Part shown: positions 42,303-51,390 of the stretch, piece by piece
Layout: every line of letters starts with the position of its first letter
How positions within the stretch are numbered: the stretch's first letter is position 1
Assembly (NCBI GenBank): GCA_902771735.1
Contig: CACXXO010000012.1
Coordinates: 1-64,000, forward strand
Source: an uncultured Bacteroidota bacterium
Lineage (GTDB): Bacteria > Bacteroidota > Bacteroidia > Bacteroidales > P3
Length of the DNA: 64,000 bases
Direction: 5' to 3'
Notes under the pieces: model-generated
What the model was told of the DNA's origin: nothing
The model's input: only the letters and a program-made list of their open reading frames with translations
Databases searched by the model: none
Position numbers and translations under genes: made by a program

Positions 42303-45133
42303 TGGACGAAGGGAAGATAAAGATATTGGGTGCACGTGAGCACAACCTGCAGAATGTAGACTTGGAAATTCCGCGGGGGAAACTGGTTGTGTTCACCGGA
42401 CTGAGCGGCAGTGGCAAGTCAAGTTTGGCCTTCGACACCATCCATGCCGAGGGACAGCGTCGCTACATGGAGACCTTCTCGGCCTACGCCCGCCACTTCA
42501 TCGGCAATATGGAGCGGCCCGATGTAGACCTTATCGAGGGTCTCTCGCCCGTCATCTCCATCGAGCAGAAGAGCACCAACAACAACCCGCGCTCAACCGT
42601 CGGCACGCTCACCGACACCTATGACCTGCTGCGTCTGCTCTACGCCCGCATCGGCAAAGCCTACAGCACCATTAGCGGCAAGCCCATGGTGAAGTACAGC
42701 GAAGAGAAGATACTGGAGATCATCACCTCGGAATACGGCAGCCGAGACATCATGATTCTCGCCCCTCTGGTGAAAGGTCGCAAGGGCCACTACCGCGAAC
42801 TTTTCGAACAAGTGGCCAAGAAGGGGTTTCTGAAAGTAAGAATCGATGGGGAAATAAAAGAAATCACCTACAAGATGCAGGTGGACCGCTACAAGGTGCA
42901 CGACATCGAGCTGGTAGTCGACCGCCTGCGTGCCGACCGAAATGCCACCCGTCTCCGCGAAGCGGTGCAGACAGCCTTTCGTCAAGGCAAGGGCATACTG
43001 ATGATATTGAACAACGAGGACGGCAGCGTGCGCTTCTTCAGCCGCATGCTGATGGACCCCGACAGTGGTCTCTCCTACCCCGAGCCCGAGCCCAACACCT
43101 TCTCGTTCAACTCACCCTACGGCGCATGTCCCCATTGCAACGGCCTCGGCGAGGTGGCGCAGATAGACATGCAGAAACTCATCCCCAACCCCAAGAAAAG
43201 CATCCGCGACGGCGCCATCGAGTTATTGGGGAAATACTCGCCCACCAACTACGTATACCGCAAGTTGGAACTTATGGGCAAGCACTATGACTTCACCCTC
43301 GACGACCCCTTCGAGAACCTTAGCGAGGAGGCCGTCAACGCCATCCTTTACGGAAGCAACCACTTCGCCGGCATCGAAGACCCCGAGGACCCGGGATACC
43401 TCAGTGAATTCCAGGGCATCGTGAACTACATCACCGAGATGGCCGGCGACGAGAGCCCCGCCAGCCTGCAGAAGTGGGCGGCAAGTTTCATGAACACCGT
43501 ACCATGTCCCGAATGTCACGGGCATCGCCTGAAGGCCGAGAGTCTCGCCTTCCGCATCCTCGACAAAAACATCGGACAGTTGGCCGACATGGACCTGCTG
43601 GAACTGGAGGCGTGGTTGCGGGCACTGGAGCCGCAGCTCGACGAGCGCGACCGCAAGGTAGCACATGAGGTGCTGAACGAGATACTCAAGCGTCTGTCGT
43701 TCCTCAACAACGTAGGCGTGGGCTACCTCTCCATGAACCGCAGCGCCAAGAGCCTCAGCGGTGGCGAGGCACAGCGCATACGTCTGGCCACGCAGATAGG
43801 CTCGCAGCTCACCAACGTCTTATATATCCTTGACGAGCCCAGCATAGGCCTGCACCAACGCGACAACCAACGCCTCATCGAGAGTCTCAAGCAACTGCGC
43901 GACCTCGGCAACAGCATCATCGTCGTCGAACACGACCGCGACATGATGCTCGCCGCCGACTATCTGGTCGACATCGGACCCGGCGCCGGCATCCACGGCG
44001 GCAAGATACTCTTTGCCGGAGAGGTGACCGACAAAGTGCTGGCCAAGCATAAGCCCAGCGTCACACTCGACTACTTGTCGCGCAAGAGCGACATATCCCT
44101 GCCGCAGCGCCGTCCCATCGAAGGCCGCGAGCACATCATCTTGAAAGGTGCCACCGGAAACAACCTCAAAAGCGTCGACCTCGACCTCCCCCTTGGACTC
44201 TTCGTTTGCGTGACGGGGGTCTCGGGCAGCGGCAAGTCCACCCTCATCAACGACACCCTCCAGCCCATCCTCAGCCAGCACTTCTACCACTCGCTCCGCT
44301 CACCGCTGCCCTACCGCAGCATCGAGGGCATCGAGCATATCGACAAAGTCATACAGATAGACCAGAGCCCCATCGGCCGCACGCCACGCTCGAACCCTGC
44401 CACCTACGCGGGCTTCTTCGACGACATACGGCGGCTCTTCGCCGAGCTGCCGTCGGCACGCATCCGCGGCTACAAGCCAGGCCGCTTCAGCTTCAACGTC
44501 AGCGGCGGCCGCTGCGAGCATTGCAAGGGTGCCGGTCTACGCACCATCGAGATGAACTTCCTGCCCGACGTCTATGTGCAGTGCGAGGTTTGCGGCGGCA
44601 AACGCTACAACCGCGAGACGCTGGAGATACGCTACAAGGGCAAGTCCATAGCCGACGTGCTCGACATGACGGTCAACGAGGCCGTGGAGTTCTTCGACGC
44701 CTACCCCAAGCTGCGGCGCAAGCTGCTGGCTCTGCAGGACGTGGGTCTCGGCTACATCACCCTCGGCCAACAGAGCACCACCCTCAGCGGCGGCGAGGCG
44801 CAGCGTGTGAAACTCGCCACCGAGCTTTCGCGCACCGACACCGGCAAGACATTATATATATTGGATGAGCCCACTACGGGCCTCCACTTCGAGGACATCC
44901 GCATACTCCTCGGCGTGCTGCAGAAACTCGTCGACAAGGGCAACAGCGTCCTCGTCATCGAGCACAACATGGACGTCATCAAGGTAGCCGACTGGGTCAT
45001 CGACCTCGGCCCCGACGGCGGCCGCGCCGGCGGTCATATTACTTTCGCCGGCACCCCCGAAGACTTAGCCAAACAGAAAGACAACTTCACCGGCCAGTAC
45101 CTCGCCGAGGAGCTTGCGGCGATGCGCCGCTGA
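42299..45133 (+). CDS. uvrA: Excinuclease ABC subunit UvrA
   Basis: The 944-residue DNA-damage sensor has two ABC ATPase halves: Walker [13 protein letters not shown] (~34) and [15 protein letters not shown] (~640), signature [18 protein letters not shown] and [17 protein letters not shown]. Zinc-binding CxxC pairs are in [27 protein letters not shown] and [10 protein letters not shown]. It loads UvrB at bulky lesions in nucleotide excision repair. Full length. It starts by ATGA overlap with the transglycosylase gene and ends the bamD run. Confidence 0.97.
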   Translation: MMDEGKIKILGAREHNLQNVDLEIPRGKLVVFTGLSGSGKSSLAFDTIHAEGQRRYMETFSAYARHFIGNMERPDVDLIEGLSPVISIEQKSTNNNPRSTVGTLTDTYDLLRLLYARIGKAYSTISGKPMVKYSEEKILEIITSEYGSRDIMILAPLVKGRKGHYRELFEQVAKKGFLKVRIDGEIKEITYKMQVDRYKVHDIELVVDRLRADRNATRLREAVQTAFRQGKGILMILNNEDGSVRFFSRMLMDPDSGLSYPEPEPNTFSFNSPYGACPHCNGLGEVAQIDMQKLIPNPKKSIRDGAIELLGKYSPTNYVYRKLELMGKHYDFTLDDPFENLSEEAVNAILYGSNHFAGIEDPEDPGYLSEFQGIVNYITEMAGDESPASLQKWAASFMNTVPCPECHGHRLKAESLAFRILDKNIGQLADMDLLELEAWLRALEPQLDERDRKVAHEVLNEILKRLSFLNNVGVGYLSMNRSAKSLSGGEAQRIRLATQIGSQLTNVLYILDEPSIGLHQRDNQRLIESLKQLRDLGNSIIVVEHDRDMMLAADYLVDIGPGAGIHGGKILFAGEVTDKVLAKHKPSVTLDYLSRKSDISLPQRRPIEGREHIILKGATGNNLKSVDLDLPLGLFVCVTGVSGSGKSTLINDTLQPILSQHFYHSLRSPLPYRSIEGIEHIDKVIQIDQSPIGRTPRSNPATYAGFFDDIRRLFAELPSARIRGYKPGRFSFNVSGGRCEHCKGAGLRTIEMNFLPDVYVQCEVCGGKRYNRETLEIRYKGKSIADVLDMTVNEAVEFFDAYPKLRRKLLALQDVGLGYITLGQQSTTLSGGEAQRVKLATELSRTDTGKTLYILDEPTTGLHFEDIRILLGVLQKLVDKGNSVLVIEHNMDVIKVADWVIDLGPDGGRAGGHITFAGTPEDLAKQKDNFTGQYLAEELAAMRR

Positions 45134-45160
45134 CCTCCCGCCCCATCCGAAAGACAAAAA

Positions 45161-45292
45161 TGCAGGGCTGCAACAGGGTGTTTCTTTTCCAAAACATCCC
45201 ATTGCAGCCCTGCAAAACCATGTTTCAATTTCAAAACAGCCCGTCGACACTCTCGCAACCGTGTTTCAATTTTGAAACAGCCTGTCGACACT
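45161..45292. repeat. Inverted repeat and ~41-bp direct repeats after uvrA
   Basis: A perfect 13-bp inverted repeat (TGCAGGGCTGCAA, 45161-45173 with 45202-45214) lies 28 bases after the uvrA stop. Two 35-base direct repeats (45217-45251 and 45258-45292, period 41) follow; they share TGTTTCAATTT, AAACAGCC and GTCGACACT. A weaker earlier copy overlaps the inverted repeat. The 286-base gap 45134-45419 holds no gene; 45300-45419 has weaker relatives (CAAAATCATTTGG, CAAAACCGATTGG). Confidence 0.8.
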
Positions 45293-45419
45293 TATTTCAC
45301 CCCCTTTCAAAATCATTTGGGACTTGAGACAACCATTTCGGCCGTTTTCAAAACCGATTGGAGCTGGCACTATGGTGTGGCGATGTTTTTTATTATGCGA
45401 GTGCGAAACGACCATCCTA

Positions 45420-45890
45420 CTACAACTTGTGGAAATTCCACCAATAGCCGCTTCGCATGATTCGGAAATTGGTTTGGTCTATTACCTCCAATAGGTCATC
45501 GTACTCTTCTCTTCCTGTATTTGGGTCATACAATTTCAGTGATACAGCCGCATAACTAACGAAATAGTTATATGTTTTGCAAAACGAAGTATCACCGTTC
45601 GTTGATAAGATGATATGTTGCAAAACACCTTGATACTGATACTGCTCATATGGTCCATGAACGTAATCATCTTTGTACACAACTACGTTTGTGTCAAATT
45701 GTTCCTTGAAGTCGAAATAGATATCATCATTCCCCAATTGCCATGTACCATGGAAAAGTTCCAGAACTTTTTGCTGGTATTCCGAGAATTCATGTTCAGA
45801 TGACTTTTCTTCATCCTTATTGCAGGCGGTCATCATTCCAAGGGCACACACCATAGCGCCAAGCAAAAAAAATTTCTTCATATTGTTCAT
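45420..45890 (-). CDS. Small lipoprotein of unknown function (lipocalin-like pattern)
   Basis: The 156-residue protein has signal MKKFFLLGAMVCALGMMTAC (lipobox MMTAC), then an acidic linker KDEEKSSEHEF. A domain opens with LFHGTWQLGNDDIYFDF and ends RSGYWWNFHKL. It shares the G/D/N-T-x-W opening with lipoproteins at 10237, 24132 and 26808. The function is unknown. A start three codons later (45881) is equally possible. It is 9 bases after the thioesterase and ends the two-component-system run. Confidence 0.75.
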   Translation of the reverse strand: MNNMKKFFLLGAMVCALGMMTACNKDEEKSSEHEFSEYQQKVLELFHGTWQLGNDDIYFDFKEQFDTNVVVYKDDYVHGPYEQYQYQGVLQHIILSTNGDTSFCKTYNYFVSYAAVSLKLYDPNTGREEYDDLLEVIDQTNFRIMRSGYWWNFHKL

Positions 45891-45899
45891 TATTAAATG

Positions 45900-46286
45900 T
45901 TATCTACTGAGCCACTCGCGGACCTCGGGGGGTATCACCTCGGAGCTGCTGGTGCTGCGGCGGTAGCCAGCCATGACGGTGCGGCACTCGACACAGACCG
46001 TATCGGTCTCGGTGTTGATGACGCGTTGCATGATGGTGAGGCTCTTGTTGCCGAGTTTCTCCACCTCGGTGGTGACAGCGATGCTGTCGTGGTAGTGTAT
46101 CTGGTGACGGAAGTCAACGTCGTAGTGCACCACCATGACGGTGAAGTCGCTCTTAGTGGGAGAGAGGCCGTGGCCGGAGAAGAAAGCATCCTTGCCCAGG
46201 TCGAGGTATTCCATGATGACGGCGTTGTTGACATGCCCCATCTGGTCGACATCATTGAAGCGAATCTGAATCGGTGTTTTATGCAT
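45900..46286 (-). CDS. YbgC-like acyl-CoA thioesterase (hotdog)
   Basis: The 128-residue 4HBT-type hotdog protein has the classic DVDQMGHVNNAVIMEYLDLG motif, with catalytic Asp followed by GHVNN, and VVHYDVDFRHQIHYHDSIAV. It hydrolyses acyl-CoA thioesters; the substrate is unknown. It lies 3 bases after the histidine kinase stop. No regulatory link can be seen beyond shared transcription. Confidence 0.92.
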   Translation of the reverse strand: MHKTPIQIRFNDVDQMGHVNNAVIMEYLDLGKDAFFSGHGLSPTKSDFTVMVVHYDVDFRHQIHYHDSIAVTTEVEKLGNKSLTIMQRVINTETDTVCVECRTVMAGYRRSTSSSEVIPPEVREWLSR

Positions 46287-46289
46287 AGA

Positions 46290-47120
46290 TTATTGTTTTT
46301 TCAGTGAGAAGAAATATTCGAGGCCACCCTCTACCCTATTCTTGGCGTATATTTCGCCACCATGGAAGAGCACCGAGTGTTTGACGATAGAGAGGCCAAG
46401 TCCGGTGCCCCCGTTCTGGCGCGAGCGGCCTTCGTCGATGCGCACGAAACGGTCGAAGAGGCGCGACAAATATTCATCAGCAACTCCCTTCCCTGTATCA
46501 TAATAGTGAATATAGTAATAGCCGGGGCTCTCCTTATAGATTTCAAGGACGATGTCGACGCCCTCGCCAGCATAGGCAATGCTGTTCTCCACCAGGTTAC
46601 GGAAGATGCAATAGAGCAGCTCACGGTTTCCCTTGAGCGGCATGGGCGGCAGGTTGTTGCCAATGGTGATCCCGGCAGCAGCAGCCTTGTCGGCCAAATC
46701 CCTGACTGCCTCCCTGGCCACCTCTACTGCATCCACCTCGGTTCGTGGGAAAAGGTCGGCGCTCTCTTCCAACTTATTGATGATGGATACATCTTGGATA
46801 AGGTCGCTCAAACGTAACGTTTGGCGAAAGCAACGGTCGAGGAAATAACGGCGTCGATCGGCATCGACGGGCTTGTCGCTCAACAGAATTTCCAAGTAGC
46901 CGCGGATAGAACTCACCGGCGTCTTCAACTCGTGGGCGATATTCGAGGTCATTTCCTGCTTCAGCTGACGATTGCGTCGTTCTGCCTCGGTGGCCTCGCG
47001 TCGCAGCCGGTTGGCCTCATCTGCCATCTGCTGCAGGCGCTTGTTCTTGAGCATCAGCCGAATGTAGAGCACAAAAATGACGACTGCCAGTATCAGCAAT
47101 ATGACATCAGACCAATCCAT
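46290..47120 (-). CDS. Sensor histidine kinase with a single membrane helix
   Basis: The 276-residue kinase has one N-terminal membrane helix (VILLILAVVIFVLYIRLMLK) and no periplasmic sensor domain. A short coiled coil leads to the phosphoacceptor box NIAHELKTPVSSIRGYLE (His63). The N box (CIFRNLVENSIAYAG), G1 (YYDTGKGV) and G2 (GGTGLGLSIVKHSVLF) follow. A start at 47222 is possible but would overlap the regulator by 116 bases; MDWSDVILL (47120) overlaps by 14. It pairs with the upstream response regulator. With no sensor domain it may respond to membrane state or to a partner protein. Confidence 0.92.
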   Translation of the reverse strand: MDWSDVILLILAVVIFVLYIRLMLKNKRLQQMADEANRLRREATEAERRNRQLKQEMTSNIAHELKTPVSSIRGYLEILLSDKPVDADRRRYFLDRCFRQTLRLSDLIQDVSIINKLEESADLFPRTEVDAVEVAREAVRDLADKAAAAGITIGNNLPPMPLKGNRELLYCIFRNLVENSIAYAGEGVDIVLEIYKESPGYYYIHYYDTGKGVADEYLSRLFDRFVRIDEGRSRQNGGTGLGLSIVKHSVLFHGGEIYAKNRVEGGLEYFFSLKKQ

Positions 47121-47709
47121 AGCCAAAACCCGTTTTGTTAACAATCTTTTGTCCGTCGGTTCCCAATTTCTTACGAAGGCGCGCAATATGTACATCCACA
47201 CTGCGTTCGCCAACAAAAGCATCCCCCGGCCACACCGCAGCCAGTATCTCCTCCCTCGAGAAGAACTTCCCGGGATGCTGTCGGAAAAGGTCGAGGATAA
47301 GATGCTCCCGTTTGGTCAAAGTCTTCGGAGTATTCTGATTGCCCATAGCATTCTGACTGCTCCGACGAAGCACCGCCCTCACCCGAGCCAGTACCGTGTC
47401 GAACGAGAAGGGCTTGGTGATATAATCATCGGCACCCATCCCAAAGCCTTGCAGTTGGTCGTCGTGGGTATCGCGGGCGGTAAGGAAAATGATGGGTGTA
47501 TTGTCGCCGGCTTCGCGAAGGTGGCATGCCATCTCAAATCCCGACATCCTGTCCATCATCACATCCAAGAGAATCAAGTCGTGATGGAGCATCGTAAGCG
47601 CCTCTTCGGCGCTCGTCGCCGTCTCCACCTCGAATCCTTCGGCTTCCAGATTAAACCGAAGTATCTCCCGAAGATCCTCTTCATCGTCTACAACCAAAAT
47701 TCTATTCAT
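47107..47709 (-). CDS. OmpR-family response regulator with shortened winged helix
   Basis: The 200-residue regulator has a receiver domain (MNRILVVDDEEDL, LILLDVMMDRMSGFE with phosphoacceptor Asp49, TKPF with Lys99) and a DNA-binding domain (TLTKREHLILDLFRQHPGKF, FSREEILAAVWPGD, RSVDVHIARLRKKLG, KTGFGYGL). Usual OmpR-type proteins have ~230 residues. Here the beta-strands that normally open the winged-helix domain are missing, and the linker QNAMGNQNTPKT runs straight into the first helix. It is the first gene of the run and divergent from the M14 gene. Confidence 0.9.
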   Translation of the reverse strand: MNRILVVDDEEDLREILRFNLEAEGFEVETATSAEEALTMLHHDLILLDVMMDRMSGFEMACHLREAGDNTPIIFLTARDTHDDQLQGFGMGADDYITKPFSFDTVLARVRAVLRRSSQNAMGNQNTPKTLTKREHLILDLFRQHPGKFFSREEILAAVWPGDAFVGERSVDVHIARLRKKLGTDGQKIVNKTGFGYGLV

Positions 47710-47760
47710 ATGAAAATAACGCCGCAGAATAAAAAATATTGTCGAATGGATTATTTTTAG

Positions 47761-47768
47761 TATCTTTG
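47761..47768 (+). promoter_or_regulatory. Promoter of the M14 carboxypeptidase gene (-33 TTG and -7 TATCTTTG)
   Basis: TATCTTTG then CA is preceded by TTG at 47739-47741 with a 19-base spacer, the classic Bacteroidota arrangement. The ATG is 25 bases downstream. Confidence 0.78.
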
Positions 47769-47792
47769 CAATTCAAAAACAACGACTTCACA

Positions 47793-49061
47793 ATGAAGAA
47801 AATACTGTCAATCTTTATTCTGCTGCATCTTGCAGTCTTTGCTTCGGCGCAGCTCAAGCCCCGTCCCGATGCCTTTCCTTCCGTCCCCGAGAATCTCGAC
47901 AGCAAAGCCGTAACCATGGCCACCACCATCGACGAGATGGCCTCATGGGACCGTTACCCCACCTATCCGGTCTACCTCGAAATGATGCAGCGCTGGGCAA
48001 CCGAGTTCCCCACCCTCTGCCATGTCGACACCATCGGAACCTCTGTCCAAGGCCGCTTGATACTGAGCATCTACATCCAGACACAGACCGACGACGATCT
48101 CTACCGTCCCGAATTCTTTTATTCCTCCACCATCCATGGCGACGAGGTGACAGGCTATGTGATGATGCTGCGCCTCATCGACACCCTCCTCCACGGCTAC
48201 GGCTCCAATCCCCAGTACACCTCACTCATCAACCGTACCCGCATCAGCATCAATCCACTGGCCAATCCCGACGGTACCTACCGCCAGAACAACAACACCG
48301 TACTGGGGGCGGTACGCTATAATGCCCACAACATCGACCTCAACCGCAACTATCCCGATCCTTTTCTCCCTGCCAAATCCGCTGTCGAGCCCGAAAACGA
48401 TTCCATGATAGCCTATTTCAACGCTCATCATTTCCGTCTCAGCGCCAACCTCCATGGCGGTGCCGAAGTAATGAACTACCCTTGGGATTGCTTCACCTCC
48501 CAGCAGAACTCCCACCCGGCGGCAGACTGGTGGAAAGAGGTTTGTACCCGATTTGTCGACACCAGCCGTCACTATAACGCCAACCACTTCGTCGACACCT
48601 ATTCCAGCGGATACACCGCCGGCGGCGACTGGTATGTCATCCATGGTGGCCGACAGGATTACGTCAACTATTACCACAACTGTCTCGAGCTCACCATGGA
48701 GATTTCCTCACAGAAGACCCTGTCTTCCAACCGCCTGCCGTCCTATTGGGAATTCCTCCAGCATTCGCTCGTCAACTACATTGAAGAAATCCACTCGCTT
48801 CCCGACAACCTCAGCATCTCCCAACACCCATCTCAATCCTCCTCTTTTTCCGTATACCCCAACCCTGCCATCGATTGCATCACCGTCGGTCCAACATCAC
48901 AAAACACTCCTCTGGAACTTCGCGACATCAACGGTCGTACACTTCAGGTTGTCAAACCCACAAACAAACAGCCAACCATCCTCGACATCAGCCATCTGCC
49001 GGCAGGAATCTACCTGCTACATTGCGGCGGCGCCACAGCCAAGGTTGTCAAGGTGCAATAA
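47793..49061 (+). CDS. Secreted M14 zinc carboxypeptidase with type IX sorting domain
   Basis: The 422-residue protein has a signal peptide (MKKILSIFILLHLAVFASAQ) and an M14 domain at ~50-330. Visible parts are the zinc site HGDE (H115, E118), PLANPDGTY, NIDLNRNYPDPF, a later His in SANLHGGAEV (third zinc ligand) and the catalytic-type Glu in CLELTMEIS. The last ~75 residues (FSVYPNPAIDCITV, ELRDINGRTLQVV, ISHLPAGIYLLHCGGATAKV) form a type A type IX sorting domain. The enzyme should remove C-terminal residues from peptides outside the cell. Own promoter; a bidirectional terminator follows. Confidence 0.93.
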   Translation: MKKILSIFILLHLAVFASAQLKPRPDAFPSVPENLDSKAVTMATTIDEMASWDRYPTYPVYLEMMQRWATEFPTLCHVDTIGTSVQGRLILSIYIQTQTDDDLYRPEFFYSSTIHGDEVTGYVMMLRLIDTLLHGYGSNPQYTSLINRTRISINPLANPDGTYRQNNNTVLGAVRYNAHNIDLNRNYPDPFLPAKSAVEPENDSMIAYFNAHHFRLSANLHGGAEVMNYPWDCFTSQQNSHPAADWWKEVCTRFVDTSRHYNANHFVDTYSSGYTAGGDWYVIHGGRQDYVNYYHNCLELTMEISSQKTLSSNRLPSYWEFLQHSLVNYIEEIHSLPDNLSISQHPSQSSSFSVYPNPAIDCITVGPTSQNTPLELRDINGRTLQVVKPTNKQPTILDISHLPAGIYLLHCGGATAKVVKVQ

Positions 49062-49095
49062 AAAAAAAGACTCGCTTTCGAGTCTCTTTTTTTTT
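49061..49095. terminator. Bidirectional terminator between the M14 gene and tRNA-Phe
   Basis: A 7-bp stem (AGACTCG and CGAGTCT, loop CTTT) is flanked by eight A on the left and a T run on the right. It can end both the plus-strand M14 transcript and the minus-strand tRNA transcript. Confidence 0.88.
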
Positions 49096-49096
49096 G

Positions 49097-49169
49097 TGGC
49101 ATCGACTGGATTTGAACCAGTGACGCAAGGATTTTCAGTCCTTCGCTCTACCAACTGAGCTACGACGCC
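49097..49169 (-). tRNA. tRNA-Phe (anticodon GAA)
   Basis: This is a 73-base cloverleaf: acceptor GGCGTCG pairs with CGATGCC (one G-U), discriminator A. The D arm is GCTCAGTTGGTAGAGC, the anticodon stem AAGGA/TCCTT with loop CTGAAAA (GAA), the T arm ACTGG/CCAGT with loop TTCAAAT. CCA is not encoded. A TAnnTTTG box is 28 bases upstream. Confidence 0.97.
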
Positions 49170-49196
49170 ATCGGATTTAATCACTCAAATCGGGTG

Positions 49197-49204
49197 CAAA
49201 AGTA
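49197..49204 (-). promoter_or_regulatory. Bacteroidota -7 box for tRNA-Phe
   Basis: On the minus strand this reads TACTTTTG then CA, matching TAnnTTTG, 28 bases before the mature tRNA 5' end. Confidence 0.65.
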
Positions 49205-49283
49205 CGAAGATTTTGGAAACTGGCCAAATTTTTTTTCTCCTATCGACACAATTCGCGTTTTACAACCTGATTCTCAAATAATT

Positions 49284-49931
49284 TCAGTTCTCACTTTTTT
49301 CCTTTGCAGAAGCCTTTTGTGCCCTCGGAGCAAGGATTGCAAGCTCCACAATCAGCCAAATTACCCCAATTGTGATTGCCGCATCGGCCACATTGAAGAT
49401 GGCACTGAAGAACTCAAAATGGTCGCCTCCTATCACCGGCACCCATTCTGGCCAATAGAAATCAAACAGCGGAAAATAGAACATGTCCACCACCTTGCCC
49501 TGCAGCAACGGGGCATAGCCTCCTTCCGGAGGGAAAAGAGTGGCCACATTGTAGAAACTCTCGTTGAAAAGCAAGCCATAGAAGCAGCTGTCAATCAGAT
49601 TGCCGATGGCACCCGCAAAGATTAGCACGAGGCAGGCGATGAGCGATGTGCGCCCATTCTGCTTCAGCTGTTTCCATATGAACCAGGCGATGACTCCCGT
49701 GGCCACAATGCGGAAAAGCGTCAGACCTATCTTGCCGGCGGCGCCTCCAAAACTCATACCGAAGGCGAAGCCCTCATTTTCTATAAAATGCAGGCGACAC
49801 CATTCTCCAATGAGTGGGATATCCTCGCCAATGTGCATATGGGTCTTGACCAATATTTTCACTATCTGGTCCACGACGATGATGCCCGCCACAATTGCGG
49901 CATAGATGAGGGCACGTTTTTTCTTATCCAT
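49284..49931 (-). CDS. lspA: Lipoprotein signal peptidase LspA
   Basis: The 215-residue inner-membrane aspartic peptidase has about four helices. Family marks are IVVDQIVKILVKTHM, LHFIENEGFAFGM, FAGAIGNLIDSCFYG (first Asp) and FSAIFNVADAAITIGV (second Asp). It is longer than E. coli LspA (164 residues) because of a loop between helices, as in other Bacteroidota. It processes the signal peptides of the many lipoproteins in this genome. It overlaps the DUF3109 gene by 8 bases. Confidence 0.95.
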   Translation of the reverse strand: MDKKKRALIYAAIVAGIIVVDQIVKILVKTHMHIGEDIPLIGEWCRLHFIENEGFAFGMSFGGAAGKIGLTLFRIVATGVIAWFIWKQLKQNGRTSLIACLVLIFAGAIGNLIDSCFYGLLFNESFYNVATLFPPEGGYAPLLQGKVVDMFYFPLFDFYWPEWVPVIGGDHFEFFSAIFNVADAAITIGVIWLIVELAILAPRAQKASAKEKSEN

Positions 49932-50460
49932 TGTTTCTCAATTCAATTTGTTCCAACAATTCGTCATACCACTCCTGTCCGAAACGTCGTATGAGCGGTT
50001 CCTTCAGATATACATACAGCGGCTCACCCTTGCCTTGGGCTGCACGACAGATGTCCCACTGGTGATAGTTGACAGCCGTAAACTCGCCATAATCCTCCAC
50101 CCTTATCGGATACAAGTGGCAACTTACAGGCTTGTACAGTCCCTGCAACGCACAGAAAGTGCAGCCGTCGGGACCGGGATTGATGAATGCGCAGGCTCCA
50201 CCGTCGATGAGCGTGGTGCCGAGGTCGCCGTCCTTGTCACGCACCGCGACTCCCTGTTGTTCCACAGCGGCACGTCCTTCCGCTGTCATCAGGGGCAACG
50301 CTTTCTCAAGCACCGCCTCGATTTTTTCCACCTCCTCTTCCATCAGCGGTGCACCGCTGTCGCCGTCCACACAACAGGCGCCTTTGCAGCACGACAGGTC
50401 GCAACCGAAACAACGCTCGGCAACATCGTCACTTACTATGCTGTTCTTTACAATAATCAT
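49924..50460 (-). CDS. DUF3109 family Cys-rich protein
   Basis: The 178-residue protein matches DUF3109: MIIVKNSIVSDDVAERCFGC, DLSCCKGACCVDGDSGAPL, the CAFINPGPDGCTFCALQG block, and CHLYPIRVEDYGEFTAVNYH. About ten Cys residues suggest binding of a metal or iron-sulfur cluster (YkgJ-like fold). The function is unknown. The longer frame from 50526 is rejected because it enters the dehydrogenase; the ATG at 50460 overlaps that gene's stop by 4 bases. Confidence 0.88.
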   Translation of the reverse strand: MIIVKNSIVSDDVAERCFGCDLSCCKGACCVDGDSGAPLMEEEVEKIEAVLEKALPLMTAEGRAAVEQQGVAVRDKDGDLGTTLIDGGACAFINPGPDGCTFCALQGLYKPVSCHLYPIRVEDYGEFTAVNYHQWDICRAAQGKGEPLYVYLKEPLIRRFGQEWYDELLEQIELRNNG

Positions 50461-51389
50461 CTCAGCGCCTCTATCATCTTGTCCGCCAAAACGGCAGCGA
50501 GTTTGTATTTCGATTCTACAGTCCATCCCGCCACATGGGGTGTGAGCACCGTGCGCGGCGATTGCATCAGGTATTGCACCGACTCCGGCACATCGCCCAA
50601 CCCGTCGGCCTGCATATTCTCATATTCAAGCACATCCAACGCCGCGCCAAGCACTTTGCCGCTCTCCAAAGCCGACACGAGTGCCGCGGTGTCGACCACC
50701 GCTCCGCGCGCGGTATTGATGAGGTAGAACGGCCTGGCCATAGCGGCTATGAAGTCGGCATCAAGGTAATGGCGGGTCTCAGCGGTCAACGGCACATGGA
50801 AACTCACCACATCAGCCTCTCGCTGAAGGGTTTCCAGAGAGACCCTTTCAAGACCCTCCGGAGTTTCCTGAAGATATTTGTCATAGTATATCACGCGGCA
50901 GCCAAAGCCGCTCAAGCGCTTGGCAAAGGCACGGCCCATATTGCCGAAACCGATGATTCCCACTGTCTTTCCACCCACTTCGAGGCCTCGGTTGGCCTCG
51001 CGCTGCCACAATCCACGACGCACTTCGCCATCGGCGCGGGCTATATTGTCAAACAACGCGAGCAACAGTCCCACAGCATGCTCACCCACAGCGTCGCGGT
51101 TGCCTTCGGGCGAATTGAGACAGCAGACGCCGTGCGCCTCGGCATAGTCCACATCGATGGTTTCCATGCCGGCCCCAACCCTTCCGATGCATCGCAGCGA
51201 CGGCACCCGGTCGATGAAAGCGCTGTCGACAATCACCTTGCTCCTCACCACCAGGCCTTCGCAGCCCTGTGCAGCCTGCACAAGGCTCTCATAGTCGTGG
51301 TCGGGCTCCACACTGACATCGAAGCCCGCTTCCCGCAACCGTTGCGGAAGCACCTCATGCGTCTTGTCCGAAATCAGTATTCTCTTCAT
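50457..51389 (-). CDS. D-isomer-specific 2-hydroxyacid dehydrogenase (phosphoglycerate dehydrogenase-like)
   Basis: The 310-residue NAD-dependent dehydrogenase has LRCIGRVGAGMETIDVDYAE, the NAD-binding GKTVGIIGFGNMGRAFAKRL, FYLINTARGAVVDTAALV (catalytic Arg), ALDVLEYEN (Glu region) and VLTPHVAGWTVES (catalytic His). It is close to SerA-type phosphoglycerate dehydrogenases but lacks the C-terminal ACT domain, so serine feedback would be absent. Other 2-hydroxyacids are possible substrates. It lies one base after the K+ channel stop. Confidence 0.88.
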   Translation of the reverse strand: MKRILISDKTHEVLPQRLREAGFDVSVEPDHDYESLVQAAQGCEGLVVRSKVIVDSAFIDRVPSLRCIGRVGAGMETIDVDYAEAHGVCCLNSPEGNRDAVGEHAVGLLLALFDNIARADGEVRRGLWQREANRGLEVGGKTVGIIGFGNMGRAFAKRLSGFGCRVIYYDKYLQETPEGLERVSLETLQREADVVSFHVPLTAETRHYLDADFIAAMARPFYLINTARGAVVDTAALVSALESGKVLGAALDVLEYENMQADGLGDVPESVQYLMQSPRTVLTPHVAGWTVESKYKLAAVLADKMIEALR

Positions 51390-51390
51390 C

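Noticed and set aside
47121..47222. Longer histidine kinase start with a second hydrophobic segment
   Set aside because: It would overlap the response regulator by 116 bases; the start at 47120 gives a normal short overlap and a clean membrane helix.
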